Source: Sphingopyxis sp. (GTDB lineage Bacteria; Pseudomonadota; Alphaproteobacteria; Sphingomonadales; Sphingomonadaceae). Taken from it: a DNA stretch of 32,590 nt. The notes beneath the pieces were generated by a model that worked only from the letters and a program-made list of their open reading frames with translations, searched no databases and was not told the DNA's origin. How positions within the stretch are numbered: position 1 is the stretch's first letter; each line of letters begins with the position of its first letter. Shown here one piece after another: positions 16,210-24,665 of the stretch. The stretch is from the NCBI GenBank assembly GCA_015657575.1, contig JACDQN010000502.1, forward strand, positions 1-32,590, given 5' to 3'. The position numbers and the translations under genes were made by a program.

Positions 16210-17835
16210 ATGACGATCACGGGACAAATGCAGCCTGCGCAACTGGCGATCGGCACGATCCTGACATATGCCGCCGCCGCGCACGCAACCCGGGAAGTGG
16301 TGTCGCGCGAAATCGGCAGCGATCGGTTGTGGCGTTATGATTATGCAGCGCTCGCCCGCCGGGTAGCGCAGGCTGCCAACATGTTCACCCTTGCCGGGAT
16401 CGGGAGCGGTGACCGGATATCGTCGCTCGCCTGGAACACGCACCGGCATTTGGAACTCTTCTACGCGGTCCCGGGCCTTGGGGCAGTGCTTCACACCGCC
16501 AACCCCCGGCTCCCCGACGATCAGCTGATCTTTACCTTGAACCATGCCGAGAGTCGCATATTGGCGTTCGAGCCCAACCTCGCCGCGCTCGTCGAGCGGC
16601 TTGCGCCCAGCCTCCCGCATATCGAAAAATACATCGTACTGTCCGACGAAGGCGTCGGCATCGGCGAGGGGTTCGGGGCGCTGGCCTATGAGCCCTTGCT
16701 CGCGTCGGCACCGGTCTCGATCACCTGGCCCGAAATCGATGAAAATTCCGGGGCGTTTCTTTGTTACACCTCGGGGACCACAGGCGATCCCAAGGGGGTT
16801 CTCTACAGCCACCGGGCAGTCGTTCTGCATGCGATGGGAGCGGGCTTGGCGAGCGCGTTCGGCCTCACGTCGTTCGATTGCGTGATGCCTTGCTCCTCGC
16901 TCTATCACGCCACCGCCTGGGGCCTTCCGTTCGTGGCGCCGCTCTGCGGCGCCAAGCTCGTTCTTCCTGGCGACCGCATGGACGGTCCTAGCCTCCAGGC
17001 CCTAATCCGAGGGGAGGCGGTTTCTTTTACCGGTGGGGTGCCCACGATCTGGACCATGTATCTCGCCCACCTCGAGGCAACCGGCGGCGACACGGGAACG
17101 CTCAAGCGGATTATGATCGGGGGCTCCGCCGTACCTCGCGCGATGGCAGAAAGCTTCAAGGCCGACCATGATGTCGATGTCCTTCAGCTCTGGGGAATGA
17201 CCGAGACCTGCCCGCTCGGTGTGATCGCAACACCGACGCCGGCCGTCGCGGACCTCGGCGAGGCAGCGATGCAGGATATATTGTGGACGCGGCAGGGACG
17301 GCTCCAGTTCGGCGTCGAGATGCGCATCTTGGGCGAAGACGGGCACCCCTGCCCCCACGATGGGGCGACGGCAGGCGCGCTACAGGTGCGGGGTCCGTGG
17401 GTGGTTCAGCGCTATTTTCGTCAGCCGGCGGATTGCACCGATGTCGACGGGTGGTTCGATACCGGCGACGTTGCGACACTCGACGCCCAGGGGTTCATGC
17501 GAATCACAGACCGCACCAAAGATGTCATCAAGTCGGGAGGAGAGTGGATCAGCTCAATCGACCTTGAGAATGTTGCCGCTGGGTGCAGCGGGGTCAAGAT
17601 CGCCGCGGTCGTCGGCATTCCGCACCCTAAATGGGAAGAGCGCCCGCTCTTGATCGTCGAGCCTCATGATGGAATCCTTCCCGACGAAAAGGAAATTCTA
17701 TCAACCCTATCCGCGGAATTCGCGAAATGGCAGCTGCCCGATCGCATCCTCGTCGGCGCGGTGCCACTTACGGCAACAGGGAAAATCGACAAGAAGCAAC
17801 TGCGCGAACGCTATGGTAATGTCTACGCGGCTTGA
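16210..17835 (+). CDS. acyl-CoA synthetase / AMP-dependent CoA ligase
   Basis: 541-residue ANL-superfamily ligase that activates a carboxylic acid through an acyl-AMP. The P-loop-like '[11 protein letters not shown]' lies at residues 186-196. Also present are '[11 protein letters not shown]', 'GWFDTGD', the hinge '[16 protein letters not shown]' and the catalytic Lys in '[16 protein letters not shown]'. 'SGGEWISS' and 'GKIDKK' are typical of the medium/long-chain fatty-acid and aryl side-chain ligase group rather than benzoate-CoA ligases. The substrate could be a side-chain acid released during ring degradation. GAAGGA lies seven bases before the ATG at 16210; the longer upstream frame overlaps the terminator. 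Last gene of the plus-strand block. Confidence 0.9.
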   Translation: MTITGQMQPAQLAIGTILTYAAAAHATREVVSREIGSDRLWRYDYAALARRVAQAANMFTLAGIGSGDRISSLAWNTHRHLELFYAVPGLGAVLHTANPRLPDDQLIFTLNHAESRILAFEPNLAALVERLAPSLPHIEKYIVLSDEGVGIGEGFGALAYEPLLASAPVSITWPEIDENSGAFLCYTSGTTGDPKGVLYSHRAVVLHAMGAGLASAFGLTSFDCVMPCSSLYHATAWGLPFVAPLCGAKLVLPGDRMDGPSLQALIRGEAVSFTGGVPTIWTMYLAHLEATGGDTGTLKRIMIGGSAVPRAMAESFKADHDVDVLQLWGMTETCPLGVIATPTPAVADLGEAAMQDILWTRQGRLQFGVEMRILGEDGHPCPHDGATAGALQVRGPWVVQRYFRQPADCTDVDGWFDTGDVATLDAQGFMRITDRTKDVIKSGGEWISSIDLENVAAGCSGVKIAAVVGIPHPKWEERPLLIVEPHDGILPDEKEILSTLSAEFAKWQLPDRILVGAVPLTATGKIDKKQLRERYGNVYAA

Positions 17836-17878
17836 GGGAACGGGACCCGATGGTTCGGCAGCAATCACTGCGCGGCGA

Positions 17879-17900
17879 GAAGCTTGTCATCGCAAGCTTC
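17879..17900. terminator. hairpin between convergent genes, possible bidirectional terminator
   Basis: GAAGCTTG (17879-17886) and CAAGCTTC (17893-17900) form a perfect 8-bp stem with a 6-base loop. It sits between the stop of the acyl-CoA synthetase (17835) and the end of the TetR gene, whose stop codon begins at the last stem bases. No U-run follows on either side, so efficiency is doubtful. Confidence 0.45.
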
Positions 17901-18600
17901 AACCAATAGCGTCTGGGCCGCCCGTCCCGTCGTTCCGCTCCCGCAGCGACTGCGCATAGCCGGACAGCAAGGCAATTGTCAGCTCGGTGACGCGCCTTGC
18001 CCGCTCGGGGTCCTTTCCGATCTGGGCTCGCACCGCCAATCCGCGGAGCACGCTCCACAGCAGCCACAATATGTCTTCGGCGTCAGACGGAGACAGGCCG
18101 GTCTTGGCAAAACGGCTGACCCAGACTTGCTCGGCCCCGACGCGTCGTTGCTGCGACATACCGCGAACATCGTCGGCGAGGGCCCGAAGCTTGTTTCCCG
18201 AGATGACGAGGTCGAGCGCGATCAAAAAATCTTCACCGTAGAAGAATGCCTCTGCATCGTCGCATGCAGCCTCGAGGAGGCCGTCATCTTCGATAGCCTT
18301 ACCCGCGGCAACGGTCGCCTTCTCGAGGGCTGCCGAAAAAACCTGCTCCAGGCAGGCGGCGACTAGTTGGTCCTTTGTCGGAAAATGGTGAAGCTGCGCT
18401 CCGCGAGAGACGCCTGCGCTTTCGGCAACGTCTGCGACGCGAAACGCCGAATAACCTTTCTCGCGCAACAGATTGATAGCGGCCGAAAGGATTCGAGCCC
18501 GCATCTTTCTACTGCGTTCGCCTTGTGGCTTGTGCGAATTGTCGTGAGCTGGGGAAATGTCCGCCACTGCGTCTGCTACACCTCTTGCCGAGACCCTCAT
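17899..18600 (-). CDS. TetR/AcrR family transcriptional regulator
   Basis: 233-residue one-component regulator. The DNA-binding domain spans about residues 32-82: 'RARILSAAINLLREKGYSAFRVADVAESAGVSRGAQLHHFPTKDQL' contains the helix-turn-helix 'RVADVAESAGVSRGAQLHHF', the standard TetR pattern. The remaining helical domain would bind a ligand such as a pathway intermediate. It is the only regulator gene in the window, the last gene of the minus-strand block, 121 bp after the SDR stop. It may control the catabolic promoters around it, but no target can be assigned. The first 30 residues are extra compared with short TetR proteins, so the true start could be later, although no closer ATG precedes the domain. 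Confidence 0.92.
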   Translation of the reverse strand: MRVSARGVADAVADISPAHDNSHKPQGERSRKMRARILSAAINLLREKGYSAFRVADVAESAGVSRGAQLHHFPTKDQLVAACLEQVFSAALEKATVAAGKAIEDDGLLEAACDDAEAFFYGEDFLIALDLVISGNKLRALADDVRGMSQQRRVGAEQVWVSRFAKTGLSPSDAEDILWLLWSVLRGLAVRAQIGKDPERARRVTELTIALLSGYAQSLRERNDGTGGPDAIG

Positions 18601-18721
18601 GCGGCCGAACGTACAGATGGCATAGCTTTCCTATCGGGCTTGTCAAAGTCATAGCTGCGAGATGCAACAGGATGCCGTCCGCACCCGGCTGGCCATTCCG
18701 CCCGCCTCGTTGCGGGCCTGT

Positions 18722-19503
18722 TCAGCGAAACGTCGTACCGCCATCGACGGCTATCGACTGGCCCGTCACAAATTCTGCGCCGTCGGACGCGAGGTAAAGC
18801 GCTGCGGCGAGCAAGTCGTCTGCGGTCTCGTGGCGTTGATGCACTGCATGTTCAATATCTGGGTCTTTTGCGCGGGCGTCACCGTCTCGCGCTCGATCTC
18901 CGTGAAGGTTGCGCCCGGAAGCAGCGCATTCACCGTGATCCCGTCGGCGCCGAGTTCACGCGCCATGGCGCGCGTCATACCGACCACCGCCGCTTTGGAA
19001 GCCACATAATGTAAATAGTGCGGTCGGCCCATAGTCACCACCCCGGACGAGATGTTGATGATGCGCCCATGACGATTACCTCGCATTACCGGCGCGCACG
19101 CCTTGGACACCAGCATTACGCCATCGACGTTCACGCGCATGACCTGTCTCCACTCGTCAAACGGGATTTCCTCGAAGGGCCGCATTTTCAGCGTCGAGAA
19201 GATCGCCGCATTGTTGATGGCGACGTCAATGCGGCCAAAGGCCTCCAATGTCTCCGCTATGGCGGCGTCGACGGCTGCCGGATCGGCCACATCGGCCCGA
19301 ATGGCGATAACGGTGCCGGCGCCACATTCCGCTTCGACCTCGGCCGCTACCGACCGTCCGCTGTCTTCGTTCAGTTCGACGATGGCGATTTTCGCACCGG
19401 CGCGCGCGAAGCCTTTGGCGAAAACCCGCCCGATTCCTTGTCCCGCGCCCGTGATGAGCGCGACGCGCCCCGCGAAGGTGTCTGTCTTGGTCATGTCGGT
19501 CAT
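18722..19503 (-). CDS. SDR family oxidoreductase, with a one-base frameshift near the C-terminus
   Basis: Classical short-chain dehydrogenase/reductase of about 260 residues. 'ALITGAGQGIGR' is the nucleotide-binding Gly motif, 'INNAA' the NNAG element, 'NISSG' carries the catalytic Ser, and 'HYVASK' gives Tyr166 and Lys170. The reading frame is lost near 18834; adding one base turns 'NMQCIN' into 'NMQCINRHETADDLLAA...', ending in the canonical 'VTGQSIAVDGGTTFR' and a stop at 18722. The role could be dehydrogenation of a dihydrodiol or an alcohol on the pathway. An AGAGGAAA site lies four bases before the ATG, and the gene starts 67 bp after the class II aldolase gene. Confidence 0.92.
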
Positions 19504-19570
19504 ATCGTTTCCTCTTTCTTGCTGGTATTCGGGCGAGGCAACGGGGCATATGCGAGCACCGCGCCTGACG

Positions 19571-20271
19571 TCATCCGCCGCTTGCTCCTCGACCTTCGGT
19601 CACGTCCATCGCCGTCAGCCAACTCCACATCCGCTCAACGACGCCGCCGGCCAGGGTCTGGCGCGCGCGTATCTCGTCTTCATCGAGAAGCCCGTGTTGA
19701 GGGCCGAACCCCATCGAGCGCACGTCGCGCTCTACCCGCGCGGCGTCTTCGAGGAAGAAGGCAAAAGTCGCAGCTTCCTTCAGATCTTGCCCGACCGTAA
19801 TCGCTCCGTTTCCTCGCATGACGATCGCACGAGCCTCGCCAAGGGCAATTGCAAGATTTCTCGCTGAAGCGTCGTCGCGCAGGAGCCTGGGATCGTCCCA
19901 AAGCGGCGGCCGGGGAGCGAAATAGGCGCCTAGGCCGTGCCGCGCCGCCGGTGTGATCCCGAGCGTCGACAACGACATGGTGGCGGCGGGCATGATGCGA
20001 CAAATGCCGCCGACATCGGACGCGCGGCATAAATCGCCTGGTGCGCGCGCACTTCGCCAAGCACTTTTTGGGGAAGGGCGCCATCGACCGAGACAATAGT
20101 ACCGGGTTCGTCCTTGATAAGCCCCATGGGCATTGCGGCACAGACAAGAAAGTGCCGCGCATCGATGCGCGCACTGCAATGGCCGAACGCGTGCACGAGC
20201 CCGGCGTGCGCCAGGCCGCGCGCCGCCATGCGCACCTGCATCTGAAGTCCGGGGTCAATCGTCGCCGGCAT
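19571..20271 (-). CDS. class II aldolase/adducin-like protein lacking the usual metal ligands, with a one-base frameshift
   Basis: Class II aldolase fold, 233 residues after adding one base near 20017, which restores 'YAARPDVGGICRIMPAATMSLSTLG'. The family includes L-fuculose-phosphate aldolase and aromatic acid decarboxylases such as 3,4-dihydroxyphthalate decarboxylase. The likely catalytic acid/base Glu73 is kept. The three zinc-binding positions that are His in FucA-like enzymes align here with Arg92 and Met94 ('CRIM') and Asn155 ('RGNG'). None is a good zinc ligand, so the enzyme may use a different mechanism or have another role. The ATG overlaps the PdxA-family stop by 17 bp; GGGAGAGG precedes it. 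A decarboxylase or lyase role in the alpha3-beta3 route is an inference. Confidence 0.82.
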
Positions 20272-21265
20272 AAAACCCTCTCCCGAAGCAGAGTGATTCG
20301 GCCATCTTCATCGCGGAGGCCATGCTGGCGTGCTGGGCGATGCCCTGTCCCGCAATTTCCATGGCAGATCCGTGCGGTACGGTCAGATGAACATAATCGA
20401 GGCCGATATAGATGGTGCACGCGCCTTCGAAGGCAGCCGTCTTGAGCGCAATCTGGCCCTGGTCATGATACATTGAGACAACGACGTCGTATCGCCCCTC
20501 CATGGCAAGACGAAATATCGAATCGGGCGACACCGGCCCCTCGACGCGGCGCCCCGCCGCGCGCTCCCGTTCGACCGCCGGCGCGATCTCGCGCACTTCT
20601 TCAGTTCCCATCGCGTGCGGATTCAGGCCGGCGACGCCGATCCTGGGGGCATTGACGCCCCAACGCCTGAAAGTCTCGTCAACGAGACCGATCAGCGACG
20701 ACACCGCCGCGGCAGAGACAGTGCCCGGGACCTCGGCGATGCTGATATGCTCGGTGATTGGGACGATCCGCAACGAGGGGCTGACTCGCAATAGATAGGT
20801 TCCAGTCGGCTGAAGATCGTCGATCGACGATATTTCGCCAGACGCCTTGAGTGATTGCGAGTCGACCGGGGCCATGATCCAGCCATCGATCTCTCCATTG
20901 CGAGCCAATTGCTCGGCCAAGCGGATCCATTCTATCACCGCCCGGCCCGAAGCGGCGCCCGACTGTCCGATATCCCATGCCCCCCTCGCCAGCGAGCCGT
21001 GGTCGAGAACGGCGATTTCGCCAACCGCACCGGACACCTCATCCGGCGTTTCCACCTGGTAGATGGGAGGGCTAATCCCGCTCGCCGCGGCCGCGAACCG
21101 GACAGCGTCGATGCTTCCGATCAATAGGTGCCGCGCCGCGTGGTTGCCGGCGGCGAGTGCCTTGACACAGACCTCTGGACCGATACCCGCCGGATCGCCA
21201 ATGACGGTAGCGATGAGTGGCTGCTCACGGCGCGGCTTGCCCGCTCCTTCGCCTGCACCTCTCAT
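20255..21265 (-). CDS. PdxA-family NAD-dependent dehydrogenase 2, probable carboxylated cis-dihydrodiol dehydrogenase (TphB-like)
   Basis: 336 residues, paralogue of the enzyme at 7048-8070. 'IGDPAGIGPEV' lies near residue 22, and the metal-ligand histidines His173 ('TEHISI'), His217 ('GLNPHAMG') and His267 ('YHDQGQIALK') are intact. The start overlaps the beta3 stop as ATGA. As with the first copy, placement directly behind an alpha-beta Rieske pair argues for oxidation and decarboxylation of the dihydrodiol made by alpha3-beta3, by analogy with TphB. The two paralogues differ outside the motifs, so they may serve different substrates. Confidence 0.82.
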   Translation of the reverse strand: MRGAGEGAGKPRREQPLIATVIGDPAGIGPEVCVKALAAGNHAARHLLIGSIDAVRFAAAASGISPPIYQVETPDEVSGAVGEIAVLDHGSLARGAWDIGQSGAASGRAVIEWIRLAEQLARNGEIDGWIMAPVDSQSLKASGEISSIDDLQPTGTYLLRVSPSLRIVPITEHISIAEVPGTVSAAAVSSLIGLVDETFRRWGVNAPRIGVAGLNPHAMGTEEVREIAPAVERERAAGRRVEGPVSPDSIFRLAMEGRYDVVVSMYHDQGQIALKTAAFEGACTIYIGLDYVHLTVPHGSAMEIAGQGIAQHASMASAMKMAESLCFGRGFYAGDD

Positions 21266-21810
21266 AGCAGGAAGGTCACATTGCGCATGGGCGCATCATT
21301 GTTGATCAGATAGACCTTCTTGCCCAAGATTTTGAAGCCATCGGCCCCCTGTTTCAGGAGGTGGGTCGCGCGCGCGAACAAGGATTGATGCTGACCGGAG
21401 CGCGCCTCGCCCAGGATGAAGTTTGAACTGACAAGGACATCGGATCCGCCGGATGCGGCGACCGTAATGTTCGAGACGATGCGGATCAGACGCGACTTCG
21501 GACTTTGCGAATGCATCCGCTTATCCTTCAGGCGGAATATTCGATCCGAGATCTGGTCATAATGCTCGTAGATGATCGAGACGGACCGATCGGGGTCGAG
21601 GTCGGCCTGATTGGAGGGAACCCAGTAGAGGCCGCCCGGCTCCCAGAGCGCGAGCCAATCGTCATAGGCGTGGCTGTCCATCAATTCGGCCTCAAAATAC
21701 AAAAATGCTTCGATTTTGCCGAAAATGTCGCTCCCGGGCAGGATTGCCCGGCTCTCCTTCAATTCCGAGAAGACGGTGAAATCGCAAAGATCTGCTGCTA
21801 CCATGTTCAT
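21262..21810 (-). CDS. aromatic-ring-hydroxylating dioxygenase beta subunit (beta3)
   Basis: 182-residue small subunit from the ATG at 21810, one base after the alpha3 TAG, with GGGAGG seven bases upstream. The NTF2-like fold is recognisable from 'IEAFLYFEAELMDSHAYDDWLALWEPGGLYWVP', 'VSIIYEHYDQISDRIFRL' and 'QSPKSRLIRIVSNI'. This matches beta subunits of benzoate/terephthalate-type enzymes. Its N-terminus is about 20 residues longer than beta1, with no obvious signal. Structural subunit without redox centre. Confidence 0.9.
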   Translation of the reverse strand: MNMVAADLCDFTVFSELKESRAILPGSDIFGKIEAFLYFEAELMDSHAYDDWLALWEPGGLYWVPSNQADLDPDRSVSIIYEHYDQISDRIFRLKDKRMHSQSPKSRLIRIVSNITVAASGGSDVLVSSNFILGEARSGQHQSLFARATHLLKQGADGFKILGKKVYLINNDAPMRNVTFLL

Positions 21811-21811
21811 C

Positions 21812-23236
21812 CTAACGCCTCCCATCGGGCGATTCTTCGGCCATCATCGCCAGCCATTGCCGGATCTGAGCGCGCTGCGGAACCTCGTCGGAAACATGGC
21901 CGACGATCGTCCCATCTTCATCAACCCACTCGCGCTCCATCCCGCGCGATATATTGATCCACGGATCGAGATTAGCCTCCAGGCCGAGTTGCACCCGCTC
22001 GAAAATCTCGGCGTCGTCTGTCGATCCGGATCCTGCGGGTCCATAAAAGGATTCATGCTGGCGAAGTCGCAGCGCATTGATTTCGGTGCTGACGTTGGAG
22101 AACAGCACAGGGAACATCACGACCTCGGTCTCGTCGACAGACAGGGGATTAACGATCCGGATCTGGTTGTTGATCAGTTGCAGGTTTGGAAAAACGCCGA
22201 CGTGAGGATCGCCCGCCATGGCAAGCAGCATGTCCGCCCAGGCAACATCATGCTCTGCATAGAGCGCGTCGATATAGTCTGCCCCTCCCGGCGTGTTTTC
22301 CAGAAGCGCGCGATATTTTCCCGAGTGCTTGAGCCGATGCTTACGGAAATCGAGCATCGTGTGGCCATGACCGAAGTCGCGCGTTTCCGAGATTCCGTCG
22401 AAGTCGAAGGGGTTCGCACTGTGCGTGGCACCGAGGCTGTGACCCGAATCGGTGTGTCGTTCCCATGTCGCCAGCACCGAGGCATGGACGAACAACGGAT
22501 GATATCCATCCATCCCGACCTGCTTCCAATTTCCTTTATAGATCGTCCGGTTGGATCCGGCTCGCACGCTCAACTCTCCGCCCGGTGCCGCGTCGACCAG
22601 GATGTCGATCACCTTGGCTGCGTTGCCGAGATAGTCCTCGAGCGGAAGGACCTTTTCGCTCAAAGCCGCGAATATGAAGCCGCGATAATTTTCGACCCGC
22701 GGCACCGGCGTGAGACCGTTTTCGCTCGCGTCGAAACTCGGCCCATAGCCGTCGGGCCCGGAAACGCTGACCAGTTCGCCAGCATTGGAATAGGTCCAGC
22801 CGTGATACCAGCAGCGGAAAAAGCTGTCCCTGCCTTCGTCCACCTCGCAGACGATTGCGCCCCTGTGTCGGCAGCGGTTCAGGAAAACGCGGATCTCGCC
22901 ATCCTGGCCGCGAACAAAAATGACCGGTTGACGGCCCATCTGCCGACGCTTGAACTCGCCCGTTTTTGCAATCTCGCTCTCATGGCCGATGAACAGCCAA
23001 CCGGTGTGGAAAATCCGCTCGAGTTCAAGATCGAAAATCTTCGCGTCGGTATACACCGCCGAATGAATCCAGCCCGGTGCCACAAGCGATCGCAGGCCTG
23101 CCGCGTCATAGTCGCGGCCGCGTATGTCGAGGCGGTCCGGCATGCGGTGCGGTCCTGACGGCGCGCGATCGCCCTTGCCGGCCGGCAAGGTGCCGCCGGC
23201 GCCCATTGCTAGATGATTTTCCGCTGACAATTTCAT
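21812..23236 (-). CDS. Rieske aromatic-ring-hydroxylating dioxygenase alpha subunit (alpha3), short catalytic helix
   Basis: 474-residue large subunit. Rieske ligands are Cys122-Arg-His124 and Cys142-Trp-Tyr-His145 ('CWYHGWTYSNAG'); iron ligands are Asp243, His246 and His251 in 'MDGYHPLFVH'. The family resemblance is to benzoate/terephthalate alpha subunits. The stretch 'NWKQVGMDGYH' is three residues shorter than the usual 'NWKLQVENGMDGYH' (compare alpha1), losing Leu, Glu and Asn just before the iron site. An in-frame TTG at 23260 is possible, but I chose the ATG at 23236, although its GGAG lies only one base upstream. The start is 30 bp after the MFS stop. Confidence 0.88.
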   Translation of the reverse strand: MKLSAENHLAMGAGGTLPAGKGDRAPSGPHRMPDRLDIRGRDYDAAGLRSLVAPGWIHSAVYTDAKIFDLELERIFHTGWLFIGHESEIAKTGEFKRRQMGRQPVIFVRGQDGEIRVFLNRCRHRGAIVCEVDEGRDSFFRCWYHGWTYSNAGELVSVSGPDGYGPSFDASENGLTPVPRVENYRGFIFAALSEKVLPLEDYLGNAAKVIDILVDAAPGGELSVRAGSNRTIYKGNWKQVGMDGYHPLFVHASVLATWERHTDSGHSLGATHSANPFDFDGISETRDFGHGHTMLDFRKHRLKHSGKYRALLENTPGGADYIDALYAEHDVAWADMLLAMAGDPHVGVFPNLQLINNQIRIVNPLSVDETEVVMFPVLFSNVSTEINALRLRQHESFYGPAGSGSTDDAEIFERVQLGLEANLDPWINISRGMEREWVDEDGTIVGHVSDEVPQRAQIRQWLAMMAEESPDGRR

Positions 23237-23266
23237 TCTCCAGACAATGATGATGAACAATTTGTG

Positions 23267-24665
23267 TCACACTGGATTGACGGCCTTCCACCTGGTCATG
23301 TCGCGCCCGATCGACGACCGCGCGCGCCAGAAAAGAAATGCGGAGAATGGTGCGACCAGGCTTGTAAGGATGAGGGCGGCACGCAAACTCCTGCCGGAAT
23401 CTTGATCGAACTGCCACGAGATCGCGTCGCTGGCCGTCCCGACGAACAGCGGTCCCAAACCCACGCCGACCAGGTTCAAGACCAGAAGGAAGAGGGCGGT
23501 CGCGCGCCACGGATCTCCGGCGGTGAGACGCTTTGCTGGGTACTGTGGACCGGGCCATCCACATGGCCCCTAGCATGTTGGGAAGCGCAAGGCCCGCAAG
23601 CGCCAGCGCGCCACTGTCGATGCTGAAGATGACGGCATAACAGGGAAGGGCCGCCAGCGACGCAAACGCAGGGATGGTTACATAGGCTCGGACGTCGCTC
23701 CGGCCGAACCGATCGGCCAGCAACCCACCGAGCCACACGCCGGCGGCGCCTGCGAGACCTGTGGAAAGACCGAGCGTCAGGCCCAGGAACCCCGAAACCC
23801 CCATCCCGGCCTGGGTGGCCATGGCGACGATCTCCGGGCCATGATTGCGGATAAAAAAAGATGCGATGAAAGGTCCGAAGCCATATCCTACCGCGGCTTG
23901 CAGCGCAGTCGCGATCACGATGAGCCGGTAGGTGCGAACCGCCCAAAGCGTCTTTACCGCCGCGAGAGCGCCCGGCGGCGCCGTTCGCAACAGAGCGGCG
24001 TGCGCCTTGCGCGGTTCGCGCAAAACCAGCAGCAAAAAGGGGGCAAGGACGACACCTGGTATGCCGGCCACCAGAAAGGCGGTGCGCCAGCCATAGGCAT
24101 CGGCAACCAGCCCTCCCAATGCCATCCCCGCCAACGTTCCCAACGGCACGCCAAGATAGTAGAGCGAAAGCGCCGACGCGCGCCGCTCGGGTGGGTAATA
24201 ATCGACGATGAGCGAATTTGCGGCAGGTGTCAGGCCGGCCTCGCCAATCCCCACTCCGACACGCCCCACCAAAAGTTGGGGAAAGCTTCGCGCGAGGCTG
24301 CAGGCGATGGTGAACCCGCTCCAGACGAGAACGGAAAATGCCATGATCTTTGGCCGGTTGCCGCGATCCGCCCAGCGCGCGAGCGGGATTCCGGCGACGC
24401 TATAAAGCAAGGCAAAGGCAAGGCCCGACATCAGCCCGATTTGCCAGTCCGCCAGCTGCAACTCTTCCCGGATCGGTTCGGCTAGAATGTTGACGATCTG
24501 CCGGTCAACAAAGTTGAGTGTGAGAGCAAAGGTCAGGAAAAACATGGCGATGCGGCGGCGGAAAGCCGCCCCCGCCACAGCCAGCGCGGCTTCGCCCTCG
24601 CCAGGCGGCGTGCGTGCTGTGCCGAGCGCCGGTTGCAGCACAGGAGGCGCGCCCCCGCCCGTCAC
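23267..24665 (-). CDS. MFS transporter, with two one-base frameshifts
   Basis: Twelve-helix major facilitator of the spinster/aromatic-acid-exporter-like group, probably moving the substrate or an intermediate across the inner membrane. Landmarks are 'FALTLNFVDRQIVNILAEPI', 'GIPLARWADRGNRPKIM' (loop 2-3), 'RVGVGIGEAGLTPAANSLIVDYYPPERRASALS' and 'LADRFGR'. The frame breaks near 23552-23556 and 23501-23506; restoring one base in each gives 'MLGAMWMGPVHSTQQSV' running to 'GATALFLLVLNLVGVGLGPLFVGT', a 466-residue protein. The start chosen is a GTG at 24665 that overlaps the aldehyde dehydrogenase stop as GTGA, because no ATG lies close before the first helix. Confidence 0.87.

Noticed and set aside
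21716-23158. Plus-strand open frame of 480 codons
   Set aside because: Antisense to alpha3 and beta3, which have full Rieske and iron motifs.
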